In this document: positions 51,484 through 63,178 of the stretch, one piece after another | How the letters are laid out: each line of letters opens with the position of its first letter | How positions within the stretch are numbered: the stretch's first letter is position 1 | From: Adineta steineri | Taxonomy: Eukaryota; Rotifera; Eurotatoria; Adinetida; Adinetidae | Direction: 5' to 3' | Assembly (NCBI GenBank): GCA_905250115.1 | Contig: CAJNOI010000304.1 | Span: 19,624 to 83,623 of the forward strand | DNA length: 64,000 nucleotides | Notes under the pieces: generated by a model | What the model saw: the letters and a program-made list of their open reading frames with translations, nothing else | Database searches by the model: none | Told to the model about the DNA's origin: nothing | Translations under genes and position numbers: made by a program

Positions 51484-54400
51484 TTTTTTACATAATTCGA
51501 CGCAGTAATTTCTATAAAATACAGCAAATTATTATGATGTAAAAATAAATCTAAACTAGATGAAAGAAATAAAGATTATTTATGTAATCACAAAATCAAT
51601 CGAAATGAGTAGATAATTTATTTTTCGAAACAAATATCTTTCTCAATTCAAATATAATCTCTTCATTAAATGAACTTTCGACAGACAGGTGAAGGATGAA
51701 CTGTTTATGGTTTTCTTTATATGAATCTGTATAATATTAATAGACATCTGACTAAAATAATTTGAACCTTTTAAATAAACTAACAAATTCTTGTTTTAAT
51801 ACATTTAGATTATGAGATATTTGATTTATTGAAAAAGATTCTTCATGATATTCAATTCATTATCAAAAAAATCTTTTAAAATCATTTTAAACGATTATGA
51901 GCAATTCATTTATTTCTTTTTTTGATGCTTTTATAATACTTACAAACAAACAAGATTAGTTTCGATTGAACTACAGATTATCAATTGAAACGTTTGAGAA
52001 CATCCAACAGAAAAGTATACTACCTATATTAGTTTATGGGAAACAATAGCATATTTCATACAGGAGATTATCATTCACGATTATGGACAAAGCATATAGA
52101 GAGATTGATCGACTGAGATTATCAATATGGTCAATTAATTATAGAGGGCGTATTCGCATGACAGAATTTTATACATCTATTTAATAAAGAATCTTTATAA
52201 TGACTAAATAGTTTTTTTTATAAATGTATATTGTCTATAAGAATAAGCTAAAATTTGTATCTCTGCTAAAATTATCCATATAGTTTAATCGAGTCCAGAT
52301 ATGGATAAATCATATTATCATAATGAGAATATTACGAATTCATTGTATTTGTATATTATGAAATAGATTTGTTTTCAGAAAGGACTTTTAAAACATATAT
52401 CTCTATTTGACTCATTATCATCTTTACATTTCATGAATAAATAAAATCGTATCTGTCTATACTTTCCCTTTATAAATATTTCTTTTGAGAATAATTTTTA
52501 TTATAAGTATTATCAAAAGACAAGTTATAAATATTGTATGTTTTTATATTTTCCACCTATATGCAAATGAAGTTTCCATGTCAGAACGATAAAATTCATT
52601 TTCTGAATTTGTCACAAGTATTCGAGTAGAATTCATCGTTACATTGACTTTTCCTAAACATTCGATAAGATTTAGTTGTGATTGCTGCTAATTATATTTG
52701 TAAATAATTCGTATTTAATCTTAATCATATAGATGTATTTAGAAATCCGTATTCATTATTCTATTATATTGTTTTTTTATTATGAAACTAGAATACACGC
52801 ATGATTTCACACGATCAAAAGCTCTAACGTTACGCGTAACTAGAAATAGAGCAAGATGTAGGTGTGGTTGGTAAGAATATTGTGTTCTTCTCTTACTCAA
52901 ATCCACTTATACTCTCAATATATATATCTCACTGCATGTGAAGAACAGAGTGTCGAATAATTTCAAATGACATCTATTCGACACCGCTAATATAGAAGAA
53001 ATGTATGACTACATTATAAAATATTGAGAAAGTGAAAAATTATATAGGAAGCAAAAGAAAGAGAAATGAGCCGGCATTTGTCGCCCCATAGATACTTTTA
53101 ATTCATTTAAAAATGAACACATTTTATTACATAAAAGTCTATTTGGTTATTGTTTGAGTAAGAATTTTATTTTTATTTCATTATGCAATTATTGAACAAT
53201 TCGCCAAAGAAAATATATAATTCTTCAATATTTTTATAATATCCCGCATTTTTCTTTGATAAAAGATATTGAGTGTAACTCAAAATCTATGTATGAAAAT
53301 TATCAGATAACATTGTTTCACAAACTAATACTTCAATTTTCTTCTCTCTGTTTATGTTGATATGTAATTTAACATAGAGACAATCTCCAGCATTATTATT
53401 ATAAGAAAATTATTCTCTGTAAATACATAGACAAACACGCTAATATAGCTTCAGAATCTTAGATGTTCAATGTGAGTAAATCAGCATGCTTTGCACCTCT
53501 ATAAAATCGAAATTTTAACAAGGACAGTTGTACACAATACTTATAAGTTTTAAACCAAGATAGCTGAAGACCTAAGATCTTCACTACTAAAGAGGAGGAA
53601 TTGGTGAATGTTACCGCTACCTCTTTCCAAGTAACAAAGACCACATAGTCATAACTACTTAGATTTAATTTTTTCACGCGTAAATCTCTTCTAAAGTATC
53701 TCTTAACTCCTTTTTAAAAGATAAATTTACAGTAAAATCAGCGTTAGTGATCGCCATTTCATAACTAATATGATTTATTACATTTATATTTCAAGTGACT
53801 GTTTATTCCTGAAAAGATAAAAGAATCTTAACGTATATTTATATCATAACTGGAATTAGATATCTTAGACGTAAAAGATTATAATATCAAGATTTTTCTT
53901 TCGGATACACCTACTTTATTTCATAATCAAGAATAGCTTGACACGCGATTTAATCTATCGAAGCAATCAATTTCATTTACTTCCCAGGTAACTAGAAGTT
54001 GACTAAAATTATTTTTATCATTGTATCTTTTGTTAAATAGTACATACTCATAAAAGCTCATAATTCATCATTTTCCAGTACATGAAACTTATTATTATTC
54101 AGTAACTCAAAAGGCATAATAATGGACGCGCAATTTCTTTTTTCTTTTAAAACACTCATCAAATTGTTTCGCTCGAAAACATTTACATTTATATATGCAG
54201 CACGATACAAAAAAGAATAAGATATAGAATACTTAAATGCGTGCAAATTTTACATTTTATTCTCATAAATATGTGATAGATAAAAGAAAAAGGATAAAAA
54301 GAACGAGGGACAATAGAAGAAACAAAAGATGAACAACAAATGAGTCCTGTTACTTCGTGACAAATTATTAAATAGTTTAGTCCGTACCTATATTTATGTT

Positions 54401-55403
54401 TATTCTGGGTCAAATTTTAAACCATACATAATTATAAACATTTTCATTTATTACAAAGGTTAGTACACTTATTATGATATCTCTTTAATTGAATGAAATG
54501 AAATAGACCGATAAATATGAAAACGAAAAATGTAATTTGTCTGAAAATGATTGTATAGAAAATCATTGACAGAATTTCTTATTCTGTTCAGAAAAAAAAC
54601 ATTTGAATCTATCCGAAGTATGTCCCAAGAGCATACTAATCTATACTTACATATATATGAATAATTCACATACGTCTGTTGATGTCATAGTTAATCATAA
54701 AAATAGTTGACAGTTTTGACATATCATAACATTTAGAAAACAACAGTTGTACCTATGCACCGTTATTAATTCTATTACTATTTTTTCTTGATGAGATACA
54801 TTTATGTATAGCAAACAAAGAAGAAAATAACATAGGAGTCTCTATTTTTTGACATGGGATCTATCCTTTTCGAGTAAAATTAGATATATTAGTATTATAT
54901 CTGTTTCCTGCTAATTTTTTTGTCATCATGCGATGTTTCAGGAAACAAATTAATATCGTTCATTTTAGTCGAACAAGAATGGGTGTTAGAATAATCACAA
55001 TGAAAATACCCCTGAGTAAAGGAGTTTTTGTGTGATGTTGATATATTATCATTTCGTTCTTATATAAACATTTACTCCATAGTAGTCATGATATGAATAT
55101 GTTCTTTCATAACGAGTTTTTTCTTTAATCCTTTATAAAACTTCTTTGTAATCGACACCTACAAGATATATATAAACTCTAGTAAGATACTTTTTCTCAT
55201 TTACTCAACGATCTCAAATAATCAACAAATTTGATTCCAAGCGATAGAAGACACTAACTCTTTTTTTCTTTCATTAATATGACTCATAATGTATTTATTC
55301 GTTGTATTTTTTCTTAGATTACAGAGGAAGATATATCGTCTTTGAATTCTTATTATTATTATTTCAACGACCGATTACTTATCTAAAATCTAATTAATTT
55401 ATA
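51484..55403. other. Gene-poor region between divergent genes
   Basis: About 3.9 kb, AT-rich. No homologous gene recognised. One 72-codon frame near 53459-53677 (minus) has slightly higher GC but no recognisable motif. It should hold the promoters of the four-pass protein and of the intronless receptor. Confidence 0.5.
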
Positions 55404-56315
55404 ATGTCCGTAAATCATATAATTATGGTTTTTTATTTGATTCTTTTTATTTTTTCGATAATACAAATTTTTATCTCAACTTATATGCTTCTGTTTATAA
55501 TTTTACATCGACCAACTATCAGAGGCGAACGTATCGATTGTTTATTTCTTGCAAATATTTATATAATATTACTTGTTATTAGTTGTTTCTTTTTGGATAT
55601 GTATTTTTATTATATTACTGGATATTTATATCCTAACAGTTCATTTGATAATCTCTGGTGTCGTACTAAAGGTTATATTCTCTATATTTGTGGATATTCT
55701 TTTTTTCATTCATTCTCATTGCAAGCTATCTATCGAATATGTCGAATTTTATATCCAATACAAACTAAACGTCAACCGTTTAATTTATATGTTATTATTT
55801 TTCTTGGTCAATGGATATTTTCTGCTATCGAACTTTTACCAAGTTTATTGATCGGTGATATTGAATATTTAGAGAATGATTTTCATTGCCAAGTTGCACC
55901 GAGTAACATGCGTAGTTCATTAACTGTTTGTTTAATTGGTTTTCTTGCTCCGTTTACTATCATATTATATTGCTATGGGTATACGATATACTATGTTCGC
56001 AAACATAACTCAACAATTATAACGATTAAACAACGAACAATTTTGCGTCGTGATTTGATTATTTTGAAACGTATAATTCTTCTTCTTACTGTTTTAACAT
56101 CATCTGCTGTACCACATGTGGCTTTCCCTATCATTTACATTATGATTGGAAACCTTCCAAAATGGTTAGTTTCATTAGAGTGGGCTTTAACCATACTTGC
56201 ACTTCTCTCGATTTCATTAGTGATTCCGCGTATATCTCCTCATTTGAAAAGACTACGTGCTAAAAAACGTTTCTATAAAGTCAGTATCACTCAATCGCAA
56301 TCAACTTCTTTCTAA
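55404..56315 (+). CDS. Intronless rhodopsin-like GPCR, divergent
   Basis: Single exon, 303 aa. Seven hydrophobic segments are visible: about residues 8-33, 44-68, 88-108, 128-146, 172-197, 222-246 and 256-278. The TM3 Cys (LWCRTKG) and ECL2 Cys (DFHCQVAP) are present. TM3 ends AIYRICRILYPI, with no Asp/Glu before Arg. TM6 contains IILLLTVLTSSAVPHVAF with its Pro. TM7 lacks NPxxY but has IPRISP at its end. The N-terminus is very short. The lack of introns, in a genome where nearly all genes have them, suggests expansion by retroposition or intron loss. Ligand unknown. It lies between the two 1 kb repeats. Confidence 0.85.
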   Translation: MSVNHIIMVFYLILFIFSIIQIFISTYMLLFIILHRPTIRGERIDCLFLANIYIILLVISCFFLDMYFYYITGYLYPNSSFDNLWCRTKGYILYICGYSFFHSFSLQAIYRICRILYPIQTKRQPFNLYVIIFLGQWIFSAIELLPSLLIGDIEYLENDFHCQVAPSNMRSSLTVCLIGFLAPFTIILYCYGYTIYYVRKHNSTIITIKQRTILRRDLIILKRIILLLTVLTSSAVPHVAFPIIYIMIGNLPKWLVSLEWALTILALLSISLVIPRISPHLKRLRAKKRFYKVSITQSQSTSF

Positions 56316-56692
56316 ATAATACAAGTATTATCAAGGCATTCATAGCTGTGCCTCAAAACATGTTTGTATTTACCAGTCATAGAGTTCATCACAACTTGTG
56401 AGAGATATATCGAAATTATAGTCAATTTTTTAAAACTATATGGTGTATCTTGGAATGAATACCTCATCAGCATATTATTACTTGTTCAATAATGTTACGT
56501 ATGATTCAAAGATGTTTATGATAGAATTTTTTTGTACTTGATCTTGTTTATAGATTGAATGATTTTTTGAACCGTATATTACTCCACGGGTTCGATAGTC
56601 ACCAATCCACTGGTTAATACGAATTCTATTCGTAAAATATTTAATAATAAACAATTTATTTTATTGATGTATTTCTCTTCTTAATAACTTAT

Positions 56693-56895
56693 AAGGGTGG
56701 GTGTGGCTAGGTGCATTCTTTTCATATATGTAATACTTGAAATTTAAATTCAACTATCCAAGGTATGCGTGTGCATGTAACTTGGGTGTTGCTAGGGTAG
56801 TGTGAATGAATACTTGAAATAATAGTTGAATCGTTGAAATTAACTTTCAATTTTCATACTACTGATTCTTTTAATCATATATACACCCACACCCT
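56693..56895. repeat. Possible MITE: short imperfect terminal inverted repeats
   Basis: Left end agggtgggtgtgg and reverse complement of the right end agggtgtgggtgt are similar but not identical. The interior has two related stretches around atacttgaaat..ttgaa. The element abuts the start of repeat copy 2 and is absent from the matching position at 49521. No target duplication recognised. Confidence 0.4.
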
Positions 56896-56902
56896 CTGTT
56901 AG

Positions 56903-57835
56903 ATAATATCTAACGCTTGTTTGTTTTACATAACAGACAGTCAAATAAATATAATTTCTCCATTTTATAAACAATAATTAATATTTTTCCATGTACGTGC
57001 TTCTATTTCTTTCTAAGTGATAAATGACAAACAGCAATGTATATATATATATATCTGATAAGTTAATACAAAACACATTGTTTCTCTTAACTATATTTCT
57101 ATATAAAACACATTTCTACAATAAATTTTGACAATTAAGTATCATCTTATTTTATTTTATTTTTTTGCGTCATATCCAAATACATTTTATTACATTCTTT
57201 TTGATGCATGTTATACGCTAATTAATTACTTGATAATGTATAAAAGATATGCATGTATTCAATATTGAAATTGATCGATAAACAATCTTTATAATTAAAC
57301 TTATTCTAGCATGAATGAAGGACCAATATATATATAGATATATATAAAGTGTCGTATTTGAGAATGTATAAATCCATTTATTCCGCAGGATATGATTACA
57401 TAATTCAATGTTGAACTATTCAGACTAGTTTATTTTTGAAAAGATTAGAAGAAGAAGAATATGCAAATGTTTTAACGAAGTGTAAAAATTTTCAAGAAAT
57501 AGTTGCTTTTTGTTTATACAAATCAATTAACACATTATGATATAATAGTCATTCATAGGTGTTAACAATGTAAAATTATTGAGAGAAGATATTGGCACAT
57601 ACTTCAAAAGCTTTTTATTTATCAATCAAATTTTTGATAAGTAGAAGACATAAAAAAATAGCGTTAATATTTATTATGAAACATATTGAATGGTTGTTTA
57701 TATCGATAAAACTGATAATTTTTATTTTGACATAAAGTATTCAATTTAACCTTCTTATTCATATGCAACGAACCTTACAATTTATTGATTATAGATTTTT
57801 TATCGATTTTCATTTCATACCTAACGACATCTACA
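56903..57835. repeat. Direct repeat copy 2 (about 0.93 kb)
   Basis: Second copy of the segment at 49528-50562, same orientation, with substitutions and several short indels, some in (TA)n tracts. Similarity begins at agataatatcta and is still clear at ctaacgacatct. Sequence beyond this point cannot be compared because copy 1 ends in the gap. Confidence 0.85.
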
Positions 57836-58211
57836 ATATGATTTAAATAAACTTGTAAAAAGTAGTTTTTTTATTCTAGGATTTCTAAAATATAATATTC
57901 AATAGATATAATAAAAAATAGTTAAATGAGGCATAGGTTTATAATTTCATTTGATTTATTCAAAGCACGAATAATATTCGTTCTTTCGTTCTCTTTCTTT
58001 CACGTGTCCATTGCTTGTTGTTGCAATTTTCTTTTTCTTTCTACTAACCACTGCTCTTCCTTTGATGTACCAATGATTATCATGATTGACAATATATGTT
58101 AGTTTCTTTTATTTTAGTTCTCTCCACTCCATTACTTTTATGGTACTCTATTATAACCTAAATGTATATTTTTTTGTATATGAATTGACCTGTTGGTCGT
58201 AAAAGAAAATC

Positions 58212-60657
58212 ATGTCTCTTTTAACCGATACGATTGTTGTAACAATCTCTCAAGTATGTAACTTCTTGTTTCTTTATTATATTTATATAAGAAAAAAGAT
58301 TTCTAATTAGATTGTATTTTTCGTTGGTGGTTGGCTATTTTTTGTTCGTCAACTTTGTCGAAATTATGATGTACGAAATCGAATAGTAATTCTTTCGTTT
58401 GCTTTAACATTTGCATTAAGTTGTACAATGTTTGAATTGATTATATTTGAAATTCTTGCTTTATTACAACCAGCGTATGATTATTCGATTTATTTTAATT
58501 GAAATCTTCTACTAAATATTTAATTTAAATAGATCACGATATCTACATTGGCGTATTGGTCTTTATTGTATGCTGTTTCTTCTTGTATTCTTAATCCCAT
58601 TTTATATTGCTTATCTATTATTAAATACAGTTAAAATTGGTAAATATATATTTTTATTTATTATTTATATTATAATTGATTTTTTTTTATAGTTCGAGAT
58701 TTTCGTCTTGTACTATTTTTCACATTGATAGCATGGTGTTTTTATTTATATATGTTTTGGAAACTGGGTAATCCATTTCCGATTTCAAATCGGCATGAAT
58801 TCTTTAGTATTGAACAGTGTATAAGTCGAGTGGGGATTATCGGTGTTACAGCTATGGCTATTCTAAGTGGTTTTGGTGGTGAGAAAAATAATTTAAATAA
58901 TAAAAAGTAAATCCCATTAATTACTTTTCTTTTAGCTGTCAATTGTCCCTATACATATATGACATATTTTATTAAAGTAAATATAAGGAAAAAAATAATA
59001 ATAATCTTTAATTTCATTTCGCCATTTGAGTTCTACATTATTTAATGAGAAATATTAATTAATACGTGATATATTAGTATGTATACTCAATTACATTCCG
59101 ATGTTATAGACGAAATATTTTTAACGTGAGGTCTGCTGAGACGCCTTTACTAACATTCTTTTACACAAATGAAAGATTAGGAAAAATATTTGATATTAAG
59201 AATTAACAAATGAAACCTGTCATTCGTGTAATTCTTATAGAATTTAACAATGATTGAGCAGTCAAAACTTATTATGGTATAAGAGCGTAATCGACATGTT
59301 AAAATTTATTCAGCTATTCTTTTCTGAGATGTGTGAGTAATAGAAAGTGATAACAAGTAATGTAATCAGAGTCCGAGTTCGAAAACGGTGAATTACATGG
59401 TTCGTAATCAAGCATAAAATTTAATTATTGATAGAAACAAATAAAAAATTTCGAATATTGAAGAATAATTTAATATTTAGCCTGTTACTGATAAAGATAT
59501 AAGTGATGCTCAAAAACGTTTGAAACAAGTCATGGAAATTGTTGCAACGAAAAAAAAGAAAGTTGCTTATATTGAATATGAAAATTCACTTAAATCAACA
59601 TTTTCTTCATCATTAAATTCAATGAATAATCGATGGAATTTTCTTCGTCGAACATTAAATTCAAGTTTTTCATCTCAATCAAATTCAAATTTATCATATA
59701 ATCTTTCAACAATCAAACAAGATATATCAACTTATGAAGAAATCTCCTCACAATTATATAGTGATCTTGTTGATTTACAAGCACTTCAACAACGTATTGA
59801 CTATTCGAAAACATTAAAAGGAAAATATTTTCATGTCTTAGGACATTTTTTTTCATTATATTGTGTATGGAAAATTCTTATTTCATTTATTAATATTATT
59901 TTTAATCGAGTAGGAAAAGGTAAATAAACTGAATTTTTTCTTCTTAATAATTTCTATTTTTTAATTTAGTTGATCCGGTGACACGAGGTATTGAATTAAC
60001 AGTGCATTATTTCAATCTACAATTTGATGTACAATTTTGGTCTCAATATGTTTCATTCATATTGATTGGTATTATTGTTGTTACAAGTATTCGTGGATTA
60101 TTAATAACATTAACAAAGGTTAATAAATATAAAAAAATGTCATATTATTATTATTATTTGTGTGTTTAGTTTTTCTATTTTATATCGAGTAGTCGTTCAT
60201 CAAATGTCATCGTTTTATGTCTTGCTCAAATAATGGTAAATTTAACTTTCAAAAGAAGACGAAGGTTTTTCTTGAATCCTATTTGTTTGTTTAGGGCATG
60301 TATTTTATATCTTCTGTACTTCTTATTCGAATGAATATGCCAGCACAATATCGGTATTTATAATTTTAATGAAAATAAACGAAAGAATTAAATTGAAAAG
60401 TTTTGTATTTATTATTTAAGGCAAATTATATCTCAGGTTCTTGGAGATTTACAATTCAATTTCTATCATCGATGGTTTGATTGCATATTTCTTCTTTCGG
60501 CGCTATTTAGTATCGGTATTCTTTATTTGCATTATCGATCATCACAACAGTCTATTTCACTTTATGATAAAAATGTTCAAAAGGTAAAAATAATTTTTCT
60601 TTATCGAAGACAAAAAACAATAATTTGAAAATTTATTTTATTTAGGTTTATTCTTGA
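58212..60657 (+). CDS. GPR89: Golgi pH regulator (GPHR / GPR89)
   Basis: Nine-pass Golgi membrane anion channel that controls lumenal pH. Eleven exons (58212-58253, 58311-58474, 58533-58639, 58693-58878, 58936-58976, 59481-59919, 59970-60118, 60170-60235, 60295-60353, 60421-60583, 60646-60657) sum to 475 aa; the human protein is about 455 aa. Family blocks: [28 protein letters not shown]-like [46 protein letters not shown], ending with [51 protein letters not shown] and [14 protein letters not shown]. The cytosolic loop between TM5 and TM6 is Ser/Asn-rich and helical. The last exon encodes only three residues. One intron (504 bp) is much longer than the rest. Confidence 0.96.
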
Positions 60658-61199
60658 CATTGAATTTCTATCTTTCGTCTATACATGTCTTTGTGTGTGT
60701 GTCAGCAATGAATGCATTTATTGAAATTGCCGTTGATTGATTTTTTTTGTAAAAGAAAAACGAAATAAATAAAAGAAAAAAACAAATTTTTTCTTTTTGT
60801 TGGCTATTGAAAACAAAACGTATATTGAAGGGAAACGAAAATTTTGTAAATTACTTGACTTTAGAAGTCAAATATTATATTAATCATAATATTTCTCAAT
60901 CTGCTAGCTATTTATATTTATATAGCTTCTTTTCGTTTGTCATGAAGTAATTTGATCAGGTTTTGGATATCGATTTGTTGTCATCAATTGAAGAGAAACA
61001 AAAATATGATACGTACTTTCTCGAAGAGACATCAAAGAATGAAGATTTGTAATCTGATTCGTTTTTATAATTGATTGCGAAACTTCAGTAGGTAGACTTT
61101 ATCATATAAAAAGTCAGTTTATCGTCAGCATATCATTTGCTATATAGGAATTAAACGAAAAACATCCGATTTTAAACATTCATTCAACAGATAATAAAA
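60658..61199. other. Intergenic region, GPHR to first Hint gene
   Basis: About 540 bp, AT-rich. Holds the GPHR 3' UTR (AATAAA near 60766) and the promoter of the first Hint gene. Nothing else recognised. Confidence 0.5.
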
Positions 61200-62408
61200 A
61201 TGGTATAGGATAGAATAAGATCATATATTTTAGAGATAATTTAATATACATATTTAGATCTTCTTGAAATTTATACTTTTTATTGGTATATTGGGAAGCA
61301 CGATACAAGCACAAGAATCAAAATGTCAACTGCTTGAAAAACCAGATGAACTTGCTAAATGTCTCCGTTATATGACAAACGCTGTTATTGGAGCTGCAAC
61401 CAACGGTGTGTAAAAGATTTCTTTATGAAAATAAAACAATTTTTTGCTTCTGATATATGATAGATCTAAAAATGATATGTACTATTGCTTCTGATATTGC
61501 AACGTGTGCAAAAAAGGAAATAGCATTTTGTCTGGCAGAAGAAGTAGAACATTTTTAATATTAGTAATATTTTCGTCTATGAATGTTTTATTAGATTGGA
61601 AAAGCAACACTTGATACAGTCATTGATCTAGCCGATCATTGTTGTCCAAATAGAGAGCATCCAAGATGTCCAATTCGAAGTTCGTTTCATAGATATTTCT
61701 TGTACAAACCATTACAATACTTTTCTCCTTAATTTTCATAGGCTCAACGATAAGCATGCAACGTTGTTTTTCTGCCGATTCTCTTGTTACTCTATCCAAT
61801 GGCAAACAAAAATCAATTGCTCACTTACAATCAGGTGATGCACTTCTTGCTTATAATCATAAAACAAAACAAATCACCTCTACACATCTCATCACCATGC
61901 TTGATTTTCAACCACATCAATTTGGTAATTCATTTCATCTAATTATCAACTTCTTATATCTATATATCCATATTACTTCTTTTCAGCTATATTCAAACAA
62001 GTAACAACAAGCACAGGTCGACAATTATCATTAACTTCATCACATCTTCTTCCAACTGATGAACATGATTATGTTATGGCTAAGAATCTTGATATTGGAA
62101 TGAATATCTATGTGATGAATGATGATGGTGTCATGATTCGTGAAACAATTTCCAATTTGACAGATGTTGTGAAACAAGGATATATGGCTCCATTAACAGA
62201 AGAAGGTACATTAATAGTGAATAATGTTGTTGTTTCATGTTATGCAACTATCAATAGTCATTATGGTGCTCATATAATCTTGGCACCAATGCGTTGGTGG
62301 TATAGTTTGTTTGGAATGTCATCAAATGAAATGACTGGTATTCATTGGTTTCCAAAGATGTTATATGAAGCAGCCAACACTCTCATACCATCCATTATTC
62401 AAAAATAA
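61200..62408 (+). CDS. Secreted Cys-rich protein with C-terminal hedgehog-type Hint domain, copy 1
   Basis: Exons 61200-61202 (the ATG alone), 61258-61405, 61464-61543, 61595-61679, 61742-61924 and 61987-62408 sum to 306 aa. The signal peptide continues FLKFILFIGILGSTIQAQ. A domain of about 100 residues with eight or more Cys follows (KC, KC, MIC, TC, FC, CCP, RC), of no recognised family and probably helical. From about residue 110 comes the Hint domain: catalytic Cys in RCFSADSLV, GDALLAYN, then the B-block TTSTGRQLSLTSSHLL with its Thr and His, GMNIYV, GYMAPLTEEGTLIVN and SCYA. This is the self-splicing/cleaving module of hedgehog proteins, which would release or lipid-modify the N-terminal domain. 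There is no hedgehog signalling domain. Short tail after the Hint. Confidence 0.9.
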
Positions 62409-63178
62409 TAAATGACTTTTTCTTTTTTTGTATTTTATTTGCTTGTATGTTGCAGTGAACTGACTGCTTGATTTAAAAAACAAACTGAATTAATTAAATA
62501 TACCAGTATAATAATATTTATTTGTAATTATTCAGAATTCTTATTGGAAATTTAGATGAAAGCGCAGAGATACTGAAAAATTTCTATTGAAACAAACTGA
62601 AGCTATTGAATGCATAAGTTATATAACATAAATTTATGTTTGTAAATATAATCTATTAGTTATCAGCTTGAAAACTTCAGTTTGTATCGATGTTTAGAAA
62701 TATGATTATAAGAACATACAAAGCAATTGAATATTATGGCCAGGGATTAATATTTAAAGTAAAAAACTCTCATGTTTTTGTGAAAAATCAGGTCTTTTCT
62801 TACAAGAAAAGTACATGAAATGATTAACTTGTTAACACTTCACATAATTTAAAAAAGATTCGATATCATATGCAATCAATCAAAAGTGGAATGAGTTTCT
62901 GTTCTTAGTAATATTGATATTTCAATCATAGGCTTTGCATATGTATTTGTTTTGTTTTTAAAATGAGACGCCAATGTACATATCTATTTTACCTACGTAG
63001 TAGAAAATAACGGTTTGTAATTTCAGCTTTTGCTAAAAAAAAAGCAGAAGTGACGCATTATAAAACACGAAGAACATTCGTATATTCATTTTTCTCTTCG
63101 TTATTTGAAGAAATCATTTATTATTTGCCCGTGATATACCAACATCTTTGTGCTTTTATTTTAGTAATTCTATTAATC
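62409..63178. other. Intergenic region between Hint paralogues
   Basis: About 770 bp of AT-rich sequence with the 3' UTR of copy 1 and promoter of copy 2. No similarity to the corresponding region 5' of copy 1 was noticed, so the duplication is not visible outside the coding region. Confidence 0.5.

Larger units (their letters stand above)
56316..58211. other. Intergenic region with inverted repeat and repeat copy 2
   Basis: About 1.9 kb. It contains an imperfect inverted repeat (about 56693-56895), immediately followed by copy 2 of the roughly 1 kb direct repeat (about 56903-57835), then about 370 bp of promoter-side sequence before GPHR. No coding frame. Confidence 0.6.

Noticed and set aside
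53459-53677. 72-codon minus-strand frame with near-normal amino-acid composition
   Set aside because: No recognisable motif, splice partner or homologue; could be a decayed transposon fragment but this cannot be supported.
56577-56625. ggttcgatagtcacc resembling a tRNA T-arm
   Set aside because: No matching acceptor stem, D-arm or anticodon arm at the right distance.
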